Source: Pseudothermotoga sp. (GTDB lineage: Bacteria; Thermotogota; Thermotogae; Thermotogales; DSM-5069). From it: a stretch of 12,688 nt of DNA. The translations under genes were made by a program, and so were the position numbers. Position 1 is the stretch's first letter; each line of letters begins with the position of its first letter. Location of the stretch: assembly GCA_028276125.1 (NCBI GenBank), contig JAPYWY010000018.1:1-12688 (forward strand), read 5' to 3'. A model generated the notes under the pieces. That model was not told where the DNA came from and did no database searches. It worked only from the letters and a program-made list of their open reading frames with translations. Positions 6,958 through 12,215 of the stretch are shown here, piece by piece.

Positions 6958-7911
6958 TCATTTGACCTCTTGGATTCTCTTGATCAAATCTTTGTACTGT
7001 GGGAATTTGTCATAAACTGGCTGAGCTGCTTTCTGGAAGGCAGTGATGTCGGGTTGGAATATCTTCGCTCCACCCTTTTGAACAGCTTCGAGTGCGGCTT
7101 GTTCCATCTGCTTCCACAGGTATTTCTCGTACTGTGCGGAGGCTATGGCTGCCGTCTTGAAGATGAGTTTTTCTTCAGGTGTCAGCTTGTCCCAGAAGGC
7201 TTTGGAGATGAGCAGGATCTCAGGAATACGTGTGTGTGCATCGAGACAGTAGTACGGTGCGACCTCGAAGTGTCTGGTCGTGTAGTAAGACGGTGGATTG
7301 TTCTCAGCGCCATCCACCACACCCGTTTGCAGAGCGGTATAAACTTCTGCAAAAGCCATGGGCACACCCGTTGCACCGAGTGCTTGCATCAGTGCCACCA
7401 TGACCTCGTTCATCTGGACTCTGATTTTCATACCCTTCAGATCCTCTGGTTTCTGAACGGGTCTTCTGGTGTAGAAGCTCCTCGCACCCGCGTCGTAGTA
7501 GCAAAGGCCGACCAAACCTATCTTCTCCACACCTTTGAGCAGTTCCTCACCGATGGGACCTTCGAGGACTTTCCAGAAGTGATCCTCATCCCTGAACAGA
7601 TACGGCATCGTCAAGACTCCAATCGGATCGTAGAACGGTTGCAACGGAGCAACGGAAACGCGTGTCATCTGGATCGCGTTCATGATCGTCTGCTCGATCG
7701 TTTCTTTCTCGTCTCCCAACTGCCCACTCACGTACACTTCGATCTTGTACTTTCCGTTGGTCATGACTTCGATGATCCTACCCATCATCTTAACGGCTTC
7801 CACGGTTGGATAACCGTGCGGGTGCACATCAGAAGATTTGATCACGATCGGTGCAGCGAAACCTACCATGACCACAAAGGATGCCAGCAACAATACCAAG
7901 AACCTCTTCAT
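6958..7911 (-). CDS. dctP: TRAP transporter periplasmic solute-binding protein (likely uronate)
   Basis: 317 residues, ATG 7911 with GAGGAGGTG five bases upstream. The signal peptide is MKRFLVLLLASFVVMVGFAA, followed by mature sequence beginning PIVIKSSDVHPHGYPTVEAV. Family blocks present are VSGQLGDEKETIEQTIMNAI, TMPYLFRDEDHFWKVL, and LKGMKIRVQMN, whose R164 is the conserved arginine that salt-bridges the substrate carboxylate. MAFAEVYTALQTGVVDGAEN then leads into NPPSYY. The conserved arginine means the ligand is an organic acid. The AGARSFYTRRPVQKPEDL motif is usual in the sugar-acid-binding branch. Together with kduD and kdgF immediately upstream (12-bp gap), a hexuronate or unsaturated uronate is the best guess. 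Its strong ribosome site and the hairpin after it fit a highly made periplasmic receptor. Confidence 0.93.
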   Translation of the reverse strand: MKRFLVLLLASFVVMVGFAAPIVIKSSDVHPHGYPTVEAVKMMGRIIEVMTNGKYKIEVYVSGQLGDEKETIEQTIMNAIQMTRVSVAPLQPFYDPIGVLTMPYLFRDEDHFWKVLEGPIGEELLKGVEKIGLVGLCYYDAGARSFYTRRPVQKPEDLKGMKIRVQMNEVMVALMQALGATGVPMAFAEVYTALQTGVVDGAENNPPSYYTTRHFEVAPYYCLDAHTRIPEILLISKAFWDKLTPEEKLIFKTAAIASAQYEKYLWKQMEQAALEAVQKGGAKIFQPDITAFQKAAQPVYDKFPQYKDLIKRIQEVK

Positions 7912-7923
7912 ACAAACACCTCC

Positions 7924-8262
7924 TCACAAAGAGTGTGGTAAATAATCCTCTCTTATCGGAGTGAAAACATCCAGCAGAACACCATCGGTGAGCGCTTCGA
8001 CTTGGTGTTTCACGTTACTCGGCACGTAGATCGCTGAACCTGCCTTCATGTGGTACTTCTCTTCTCCGACCATGTAGTTGAATTCGCCTTCCACCACGTA
8101 ACTGATCTGCTCGTGAGGATGACTGTGAAGGTCTCCCACGCAACCTTTTTTGAAACTCACCTGGGTGATCATCAGCTTTCCAGACCAGACCAAAACTCTC
8201 ATTTCTATGCCTTCCTTGACTTTCTTCGGAGCCACTTCGTGCGCACGTGCGAACGTTCTCAT
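7924..8262 (-). CDS. kdgF: KdgF cupin: converts 4,5-unsaturated uronate to 5-keto-4-deoxyuronate
   Basis: 112-residue single-domain cupin. Cupin motif 1 is GDLHSHPHEQISYVVEG (H46 and H48, with E51/Q52, as metal ligands) and motif 2 is AGSAIYVPSNVKHQV (H86). The C-terminal GVLLDVFTPIREDYL is the diagnostic tail of KdgF, retaining the D-x-F-x-P-x-R-x-D pattern (D98, F100, R104) that family work links to catalysis. KdgF catalyses ring opening of the unsaturated monouronates released by polyuronide lyases, the step before the isomerase. I start it at ATG 8262, overlapping the kduD TGA by four bases. A GGAGG lies 12 bases upstream, and a TTG at 8274 is possible but directly abuts that GGAGG. It lies between kduD and dctP in one transcript. 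A generic cupin is the fallback reading, but context and tail agree on KdgF. Confidence 0.85.
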   Translation of the reverse strand: MRTFARAHEVAPKKVKEGIEMRVLVWSGKLMITQVSFKKGCVGDLHSHPHEQISYVVEGEFNYMVGEEKYHMKAGSAIYVPSNVKHQVEALTDGVLLDVFTPIREDYLPHSL

Positions 8263-9032
8263 CTGCTCAACCAACCTCCATCCACAACGATTACGGAACC
8301 AGTCACATAGTCAGAAGCTTCACTCGCCAAGAAGACCACAGCACCTTTGAGGTCTTCTGGCAAACCCCATCTGCCCATGGGTATCCTCGAGAGTATCTCG
8401 TTGTACCTTTTCTCATCCTTCCTGAGCGCCTCGGTGTTGTCGGTGACCATGTAACCGGGAGCGATCGCGTTCACGTTGATAGCGTGTCTCGCAAGTTCGT
8501 TCGCAAGCAATCTCGTCAAACCAAGTATACCGTGTTTCGAAACAGTGTATGCCGCGGTGTAGATGCCACCTTGGAAAGAAAGCAAGGAGGCGATGTTGAT
8601 GATCTTGCCTTTCTTCTGATTCTCTATCAAGTACCTCGCGAACTTCTGAGAGAGGAGAAAGACCGATTTCAGATTCACATCTATCACTTCGTCCCAATCC
8701 TTCTCGCTGTATTCGATCGCCAGAGCACGCCTTATTATGCCCGCGTTGTTGACCAGTATATCCACCGTGCCGCACTCCTTCACAGCCACGTCGATGATCG
8801 TGCCAACTTTGTCCAGCTCTCTCAGATCAAGCTCGATTCCAACATACTTTCTACCCAGAGATTCGACAGCCTTCTTTGTTTCTTCTTGTTGTTGCATCGA
8901 CCTGCTCACACCGACGATGTCCGCACCCGCTTCGGCCAAGCCTATCGCCATCGCCTGACCCAAACCCCTCGATGCGCCCGTGACGATGGCGACCTTGCCC
9001 TTCAAAGAGAAACTCTCCAGAACACCCAACAC
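8259..9032 (-). CDS. kduD: 2-dehydro-3-deoxy-D-gluconate 5-dehydrogenase (KduD), SDR family
   Basis: Short-chain dehydrogenase of 257 residues. The TGASRGLG cofactor loop (residues 18-25) and NNAG (95-98) are intact. The catalytic serine is in INIASLLSFQGG (S149) and the Y162-x-x-x-K166 pair is also intact. Several stretches match enterobacterial KduD closely from memory: EYSEKDWDEVIDVNLKSVF, NIASLLSFQGGIY, NVNAIAPGYMVTDNTEALR, RIPMGRWGLPEDLKG and VDGGWLSR. The enzyme interconverts 3-deoxy-2,5-hexodiulosonate and 2-keto-3-deoxygluconate with NAD(H), the last step before KDG kinase. A GTG at 9038 is also in frame, but it lies inside a nine-base Shine-Dalgarno match, so I choose GTG 9032. The gene follows the IolB-family isomerase by seven bases and overlaps kdgF by four. 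Cytoplasmic. Confidence 0.93.
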   Translation of the reverse strand: MLGVLESFSLKGKVAIVTGASRGLGQAMAIGLAEAGADIVGVSRSMQQQEETKKAVESLGRKYVGIELDLRELDKVGTIIDVAVKECGTVDILVNNAGIIRRALAIEYSEKDWDEVIDVNLKSVFLLSQKFARYLIENQKKGKIINIASLLSFQGGIYTAAYTVSKHGILGLTRLLANELARHAINVNAIAPGYMVTDNTEALRKDEKRYNEILSRIPMGRWGLPEDLKGAVVFLASEASDYVTGSVIVVDGGWLSR

Positions 9033-9041
9033 GATCACCTC
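9033..9041 (-). promoter_or_regulatory. Extended ribosome binding site deciding the kduD start
   Basis: GAGGTGATC is complementary to nine consecutive bases of the usual 16S rRNA 3' end and sits directly before GTG 9032. It includes the stop codon of the upstream isomerase gene and would bury the alternative GTG at 9038 inside the pairing region, which favours the later start. Confidence 0.6.
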
Positions 9042-9870
9042 ACAGGGAAAGGTTGTCCTCGATGTTCTTGATCATCTTCGTCGCCTGATCTATGAACCTC
9101 ATGTCTGGATCAACGTAAGGTATTTGAACTCTCTCCTCACCCGCTAAGAACCAAAGATAGTAAACCGTGAATCCAGGTGCCGCAACGGCCGTGTGGTAAC
9201 CCTTCGGAATGAGGTGCAATGTGTCGTCCTTTATGACACCGGCAAAATCTATAGTGCCATCGTCGCTGTAGTGGCGAGCCAAGCCCCAGCCCTTGGGATG
9301 ATCGACCCTGTAGTAGTAGATCTCTTCGAGAAACACCTCTTCGGGTGGATTGTGCCTTTCGTGTCTGTGAGGAGGATAGGTGGACCAGTTGCCCGAGGGT
9401 GTGAACGTTTCTCCTATCATCAACTTCACCGCGGGATGTTTCTCGTCGACAGCGATCTGATGGAAAGTCCTCGAGTAGTTCGAGATACCCCACTTGCCAC
9501 TGTTGACTTGAGAAGGAGTTATCAAGTAAGGTTCTATCTTCGCAGGTTCACGAACTAAAGCCTTGGCGAGTGCGATCTCACAACCGAAATCGAGCGCTTC
9601 GATGGAGAACTCTACTTTCGGTGGCAGATAGACCGCGTAGGGTTTGCCAGAGAAAACGTTCCTCCTCTCACCGATCCTTTCAAAGAGCTTGTCCTTCACC
9701 TTCACGGTGCACCTTCCGCCCAATACGACGAGAAAGATCTCAAAATCTCCGCTGCTCGCAGTGTGACACCGTCCAGGAGGAAGAAGGAGCCTTTCGAAGC
9801 CCAAATACTTCATGCCGTTCGCATCTGGTTCACTGACGAAATGCACAACATCCTTTATCTTGATGAACAT
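9040..9870 (-). CDS. iolB: IolB-family isomerase (KduI/IolB superfamily), probably acting on 5-keto-4-deoxyuronate here
   Basis: 276-residue bicupin. The sequence is clearly of the IolB branch: SGKWGISNYSRTFHQIA, SGNWSTYPPHRHERHNPPEE with VFLEEIYYY, IPKGYHTAVAAPGFTVYYLW, and a DPDMRFI-type end. Likely metal ligands in the C-terminal cupin are H168, H170, E182 or E183, and H226. IolB converts 5-deoxy-D-glucuronate to 5-dehydro-2-deoxygluconate in inositol breakdown; its relative KduI isomerises 5-keto-4-deoxyuronate. Here the gene is followed by kduD and kdgF, no other inositol gene is seen, and the KduI step is otherwise missing, so I infer a KduI-like role. An upstream TTG (9888) overlaps the -10 element of the promoter, so the start is ATG 9870, served by GGGTGATGGA. 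First gene of the minus-strand operon; cytoplasmic. Confidence 0.85.
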   Translation of the reverse strand: MFIKIKDVVHFVSEPDANGMKYLGFERLLLPPGRCHTASSGDFEIFLVVLGGRCTVKVKDKLFERIGERRNVFSGKPYAVYLPPKVEFSIEALDFGCEIALAKALVREPAKIEPYLITPSQVNSGKWGISNYSRTFHQIAVDEKHPAVKLMIGETFTPSGNWSTYPPHRHERHNPPEEVFLEEIYYYRVDHPKGWGLARHYSDDGTIDFAGVIKDDTLHLIPKGYHTAVAAPGFTVYYLWFLAGEERVQIPYVDPDMRFIDQATKMIKNIEDNLSL

Positions 9871-9887
9871 TCCATCACCCGAAAGCA

Positions 9888-9916
9888 ATTTTACCTAATG
9901 TTTCAATTGCTTGCAA
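9888..9916 (-). promoter_or_regulatory. Promoter of the uronate operon
   Basis: Reading leftward, TTGCAA (9911-9916) is followed after exactly 17 bases by TAAAAT (9888-9893). These match the sigma-A consensus at four and five of six positions. The expected transcription start falls around 9878-9882, giving a leader of about ten bases that consists mostly of the ribosome site before ATG 9870. This very short leader also explains why the upstream TTG cannot be the start. The -35 element is the core of the perfect 8-bp palindrome CTTGCAAG. Confidence 0.55.
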
Positions 9917-9941
9917 GAAAAAGACCGTTGGACTTTATATG

Positions 9942-9958
9942 AATGGTGTATAAACATT
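9942..9958. promoter_or_regulatory. Candidate operator upstream of the uronate promoter
   Basis: AATGGTGTATAAACATT is an imperfect palindrome: the AATG/CATT arms match and one further pair is conserved inside. It begins about 26 bases upstream of the -35 element. Its outline is loosely similar to sites of GntR/FadR-type uronate regulators such as UxuR, but the central symmetry is poor and no regulator gene is in the window. This is a lead only. Confidence 0.2.
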
Positions 9959-10090
9959 AACCAAAAGAAAATTATGAAAGCTCTTGGAAGCTCACGCCAC
10001 TCATCCACATACAGATTCAAAATCACTGTTAAGCGAGATAACGAAAGATCATGAATTCAAAACTTTTCCCGCTCGCCTAACTATCTGATC

Positions 10091-10234
10091 TCACCGACAC
10101 ACTGGACAAGAAGGCGTGGTGAATTTCCACACAGGTCCTTCAGTTTTTCCACCCTTATTGTCTTCGGCAACGATTTTCGAATAGTACGTGGTGATCAAAT
10201 TCAGCTCTCCAAATTCTGTAGTTACGCTGTGCAC
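10091..10234 (-). pseudogene. Decayed fragment of a fibronectin-III-like surface-protein repeat
   Basis: An open stretch of 47 codons ends at a TGA (10091-10093). Its middle reads LNLITTYYSKIVAEDNKGGK and continues TEGPVWKFTT before ending PSCPVCR. This follows the C-terminal half of a common bacterial Fn3/Ig-like extracellular repeat, usually written NTTYYWKVVAKDSKGG-x-TEGPVWSFTT. TTYY, K-V/I-VA, D-x-KGG, TEGPVW and FTT are kept in order and spacing, while the usual W after TTYY is S (TCG, one base from TGG). No start with a ribosome site, no signal peptide, and no upstream half of the domain (DPDGD-type motif) were found in any frame, so it is a relic of a larger deleted gene rather than an active small gene. 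The assignment is my recognition of the motif, not a search result. Confidence 0.5.
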
Positions 10235-10304
10235 TCAAATCTACCACACGCATCCTTGGAATAATGCTCAAAAAGCAATTCGCTCAAATTTTCGAGTCAA
10301 TCGT

Positions 10305-10332
10305 TTGTCACATTCTGGATGTAAAATAAAGA
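10305..10332 (+). promoter_or_regulatory. Possible promoter of the PotDBC-type operon
   Basis: TTGTCA (10305-10310) is a five-of-six -35 match, but the best -10-like hexamer TAAAAT (10322-10327) is only 11 bases away. TAAAGA (10327-10332) is 16 bases away but matches poorly. One of these combinations probably serves the gene starting at 10354, perhaps with an activator. Low confidence in the exact elements. Confidence 0.3.
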
Positions 10333-10340
10333 AAACCTTT

Positions 10341-10347
10341 GGGAGGG
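10341..10347 (+). promoter_or_regulatory. Ribosome binding site fixing the PotD-like start
   Basis: GGGAGGG lies six bases before ATG 10354, ideal spacing. The in-frame ATG at 10348 directly touches the site and a TTG at 10339 lies before it, so both are unlikely starts. Confidence 0.65.
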
Positions 10348-10353
10348 ATGTGC

Positions 10354-11376
10354 ATGAAGAAGCTCGCTGTGGCGTTGCTTGCACTTTTGGCGGTCTTCGC
10401 ACTCGGAGCGCAGAAGTTGTACGTTTCCACCTGGGGCTTCAACCTCGATCTGCTCGACAAGAACATCAGCAAACCGTTCCTGGAAAAGTATGGAATTCAG
10501 ATCGAGAGAGAACTCGGAAACAACTCTGTCAGACTCAGCAAGTTGATCTCGCAGAAGGATAACCCAGTGATCGACGTGGTTCACTTCGCGGACTACTTCG
10601 CCATGTTGGCTGTGAAGAATGGTCTGTTGCAACCCATCGACGTCACGAAGTTGAGCAATTATCAAGACATTTACGACTTTGCCAAAGATCCGGTGGGCGG
10701 AAACTACGGTGTAGGTTACACCGTCTACAGCTTGGGCATAGTTTACAGGACGGACAAGATCAAAAGACCGATCACATCTTGGAAAGATTTCTGGTCGAAG
10801 GACGTTGCAGGTCACATAAGCTTGCCCGACATCACGACTACACAGGGACCAGTGTTGATGATGCATTTGAACAAGATCTTTGCCGATAACGCTTACGATC
10901 CAGAACTGAAGGCAGCCTTTCAGAAAGTTGCAGAGCTGAAGAAGAACATCGTGACGTTCTACAAGACTTCGTCGGAGCTGATCAACCTATTCAAGATGGG
11001 TGAAGTTTGGATGGCTCCAGTCACGCGCTTTTCATGGGGACAGTTCTTAGAGACCGGTTTGCCACTCGCGTGGGTCGTGCCCGAAGAAGGCATGCTGGGC
11101 TTCACGAACGTAGTGAGCATCGTGAAGGGTGCGAAGAACTTGGATGCGGCGTACAAGTACATCGACTTCATCATAAGCTACGAGGTACAGCTCGCAGAAG
11201 CGATGGATCTTGTTGATTCACCTGTGAATGTGAAAGTCAAAGTTCCACCCGAGATCGCCGAGAAATTGACCTACGGTGAAGACCACATCAAATCCTTGGT
11301 GTTCTACAACATAGGTTTCATCGTGGACAACTACGACAAGTGGATCAACAAGTGGAACGAGATGATAGCTCAGTAA
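10354..11376 (+). CDS. ABC transporter periplasmic substrate-binding protein, PotD-like (spermidine/putrescine family)
   Basis: 340 residues from ATG 10354. The signal peptide is MKKLAVALLALLAVFALGAQ, followed directly by the first beta strand KLYVSTWGFNLDLLDKNISK. This is the class-II binding-protein fold used for polyamines, iron and small polar solutes. DVVHFADYFAMLAVKNGLLQ with the adjoining PID, GVGYTVYSLGIVYRTDKIK, and SWKDFWSKDVAGHISLPD match the order of blocks in PotD-like proteins. The cradle region ELINLFKMGEVWMAPVTRFS is also in place, and no lipobox is present. It opens the rightward operon and is followed after two bases by a PotB-type permease, then a PotC-type permease. The ligand cannot be inferred; the polyamine name is family-level only, and relatives carry opines, amino-acid-like compounds or thiamine. 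Confidence 0.88.
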   Translation: MKKLAVALLALLAVFALGAQKLYVSTWGFNLDLLDKNISKPFLEKYGIQIERELGNNSVRLSKLISQKDNPVIDVVHFADYFAMLAVKNGLLQPIDVTKLSNYQDIYDFAKDPVGGNYGVGYTVYSLGIVYRTDKIKRPITSWKDFWSKDVAGHISLPDITTTQGPVLMMHLNKIFADNAYDPELKAAFQKVAELKKNIVTFYKTSSELINLFKMGEVWMAPVTRFSWGQFLETGLPLAWVVPEEGMLGFTNVVSIVKGAKNLDAAYKYIDFIISYEVQLAEAMDLVDSPVNVKVKVPPEIAEKLTYGEDHIKSLVFYNIGFIVDNYDKWINKWNEMIAQ

Positions 11377-11378
11377 TT

Positions 11379-12215
11379 ATGAAGAAATACGTGCTTTTGA
11401 TACCTTGTCTTGCGTTCTTGATAGCGTTCTTCATAGTCCCAATCTTTGGAATGTTCGTCGAGAGCATTTATCAACGCGAGAAAGGTTGGGTCGCACAGAG
11501 GTATTTGGATTTCTTCAAGCAGAGGCTCTCACGAACGGTCTACTTTCGAAGTCTTTGGATGAGTCTCTTGGTCACCCTCGTCGCACTCCTCATAGGATAT
11601 CCGGCAGCCATGGCCGTGATCAGTGTCAAGAGTGATTCTCTGAGAAGTCTGTTGATGACGTTGCTCGTCTTTCCGTTGATGACCAATCCCGTGGCTCGAA
11701 CCTTCTCGTGGCTCGCGGTGCTCGGTAGGGAAGGCTTGATAAACAACCTACTCTTATCCTTGAAGATACTCGACAGCCCCGTGCGCTTGCTCTACACGCG
11801 CGGGGCTGTCTTCGTTGGACTGCTCCAGCTCTTCTTACCGCTCATGATCATCTCGCTCACGAGCGCGCTAGAAAACCTCCCAAAAGACGTTCCGCTCGCT
11901 GCGAGGAGTTTGGGTGCGAGCAGCTTCAAGCTCTTCACAAAAATCTATCTGCCCCTGACGAGCGAAGGAATTGTGACAGGCTCAACTTTGGTTTTCACAG
12001 GGTGTATCACGGCATACGTGACACCCGCAGTTCTTGGGGGAAGCCGTGTGCTCATGTTGAGCACGCTCCTTTATCAGAAAGCTTCTGTAACACTCGATTG
12101 GACCATGGCTACCGTGATCGCGATGATCATGTTTCTGAGCACGATCGCCGTGAACTTCCTCTCTCGAGCGTTCAGCACGGTTGGGGTGAGAAGATGGCGC
12201 AAAACAAGTGGCTGA
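11379..12215 (+). CDS. ABC transporter permease, PotB-like
   Basis: 278 residues from ATG 11379, two bases after the TAA of the binding-protein gene. A longer open frame starting at 11340 lies inside that gene and is rejected. It begins MKKYVLLIPCLAFLIAFFIV, the first of about six membrane segments. The cytoplasmic EAA loop is LPKDVPLAARSLGASSFKLF continuing into TKIYLPLT, and FPLMTNPVARTFSWLAVLGR plus TPAVLGGSRVLMLSTLLYQ are typical of PotB-type subunits. There is no convincing ribosome site (AGCTCAGTAATT), so translation probably depends on coupling to the upstream gene. It pairs with the PotC-like subunit encoded next; the ATPase is not in the window. A GC-rich hairpin lies inside the coding sequence around 11772-11810. 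Confidence 0.92.
   Translation: MKKYVLLIPCLAFLIAFFIVPIFGMFVESIYQREKGWVAQRYLDFFKQRLSRTVYFRSLWMSLLVTLVALLIGYPAAMAVISVKSDSLRSLLMTLLVFPLMTNPVARTFSWLAVLGREGLINNLLLSLKILDSPVRLLYTRGAVFVGLLQLFLPLMIISLTSALENLPKDVPLAARSLGASSFKLFTKIYLPLTSEGIVTGSTLVFTGCITAYVTPAVLGGSRVLMLSTLLYQKASVTLDWTMATVIAMIMFLSTIAVNFLSRAFSTVGVRRWRKTSG
11772..11810 (+). other. Strong hairpin inside the PotB-like gene
   Basis: GACAGCCCCG (11772-11781) pairs perfectly with CGGGGCTGTC (11801-11810). After a two-base bulge, CGC (11784-11786) can pair with GCG (11798-11800), giving 13 pairs in all. The following bases TTCGTTGG are not a terminator tract. It lies in the loop region encoding DSPVRLLYTRGAVF. Seen directly; any function is unknown. 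Confidence 0.4.

Larger units (their letters stand above)
9871..10353. other. Divergent intergenic region between the uronate operon and the PotDBC-type operon
   Basis: About 480 bases without an intact gene. Left part: promoter and possible operator of the uronate operon. Middle (10091-10234, minus): a decayed protein-coding fragment resembling a fibronectin-III-like domain. TTAAGCGAG (10029-10037) and CTCGCCTAA (10072-10080) form an inverted repeat of nine positions with one mismatch around a 34-base spacer. Right part: AT-rich sequence with a short direct repeat GCTCAAA (10266-10272 and 10282-10288), then the weak promoter and ribosome site of the next operon. No tRNA, riboswitch-like fold or transposase was recognised. 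Confidence 0.7.

Noticed and set aside
6406..7941. 511-codon open frame on the plus strand opposite dctQ and dctP
   Set aside because: It is antisense to two clearly recognisable TRAP genes, is full of histidine and arginine, has no domain and no ribosome site; it is a frame left open by the codon bias of the real genes.
8247..9071. Long plus-strand open frame opposite kduD
   Set aside because: Antisense to a gene with intact SDR motifs; its translation shows no family motif and unusual composition.
9871..9888. TTG start giving a longer IolB-family protein
   Set aside because: The TTG overlaps the -10 element of the inferred promoter, so it would lie upstream of the transcript start; ATG 9870 has its own ribosome site.
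10029..10080. Inverted repeat TTAAGCGAG...CTCGCCTAA as ends of a small mobile element
   Set aside because: Only nine positions with one mismatch, a 34-base spacer, no flanking target duplication seen and no transposase; chance or a weak RNA stem is as likely.
9871..10353. CRISPR leader, riboswitch or small RNA in the intergenic region
   Set aside because: No repeated spaced units, no recognisable aptamer core and no hairpin with a T tract were found.
10188..10562. Plus-strand open frame overlapping the PotD-like start
   Set aside because: It overlaps a gene with a clear signal peptide and ribosome site in another frame and shows no recognisable motif.
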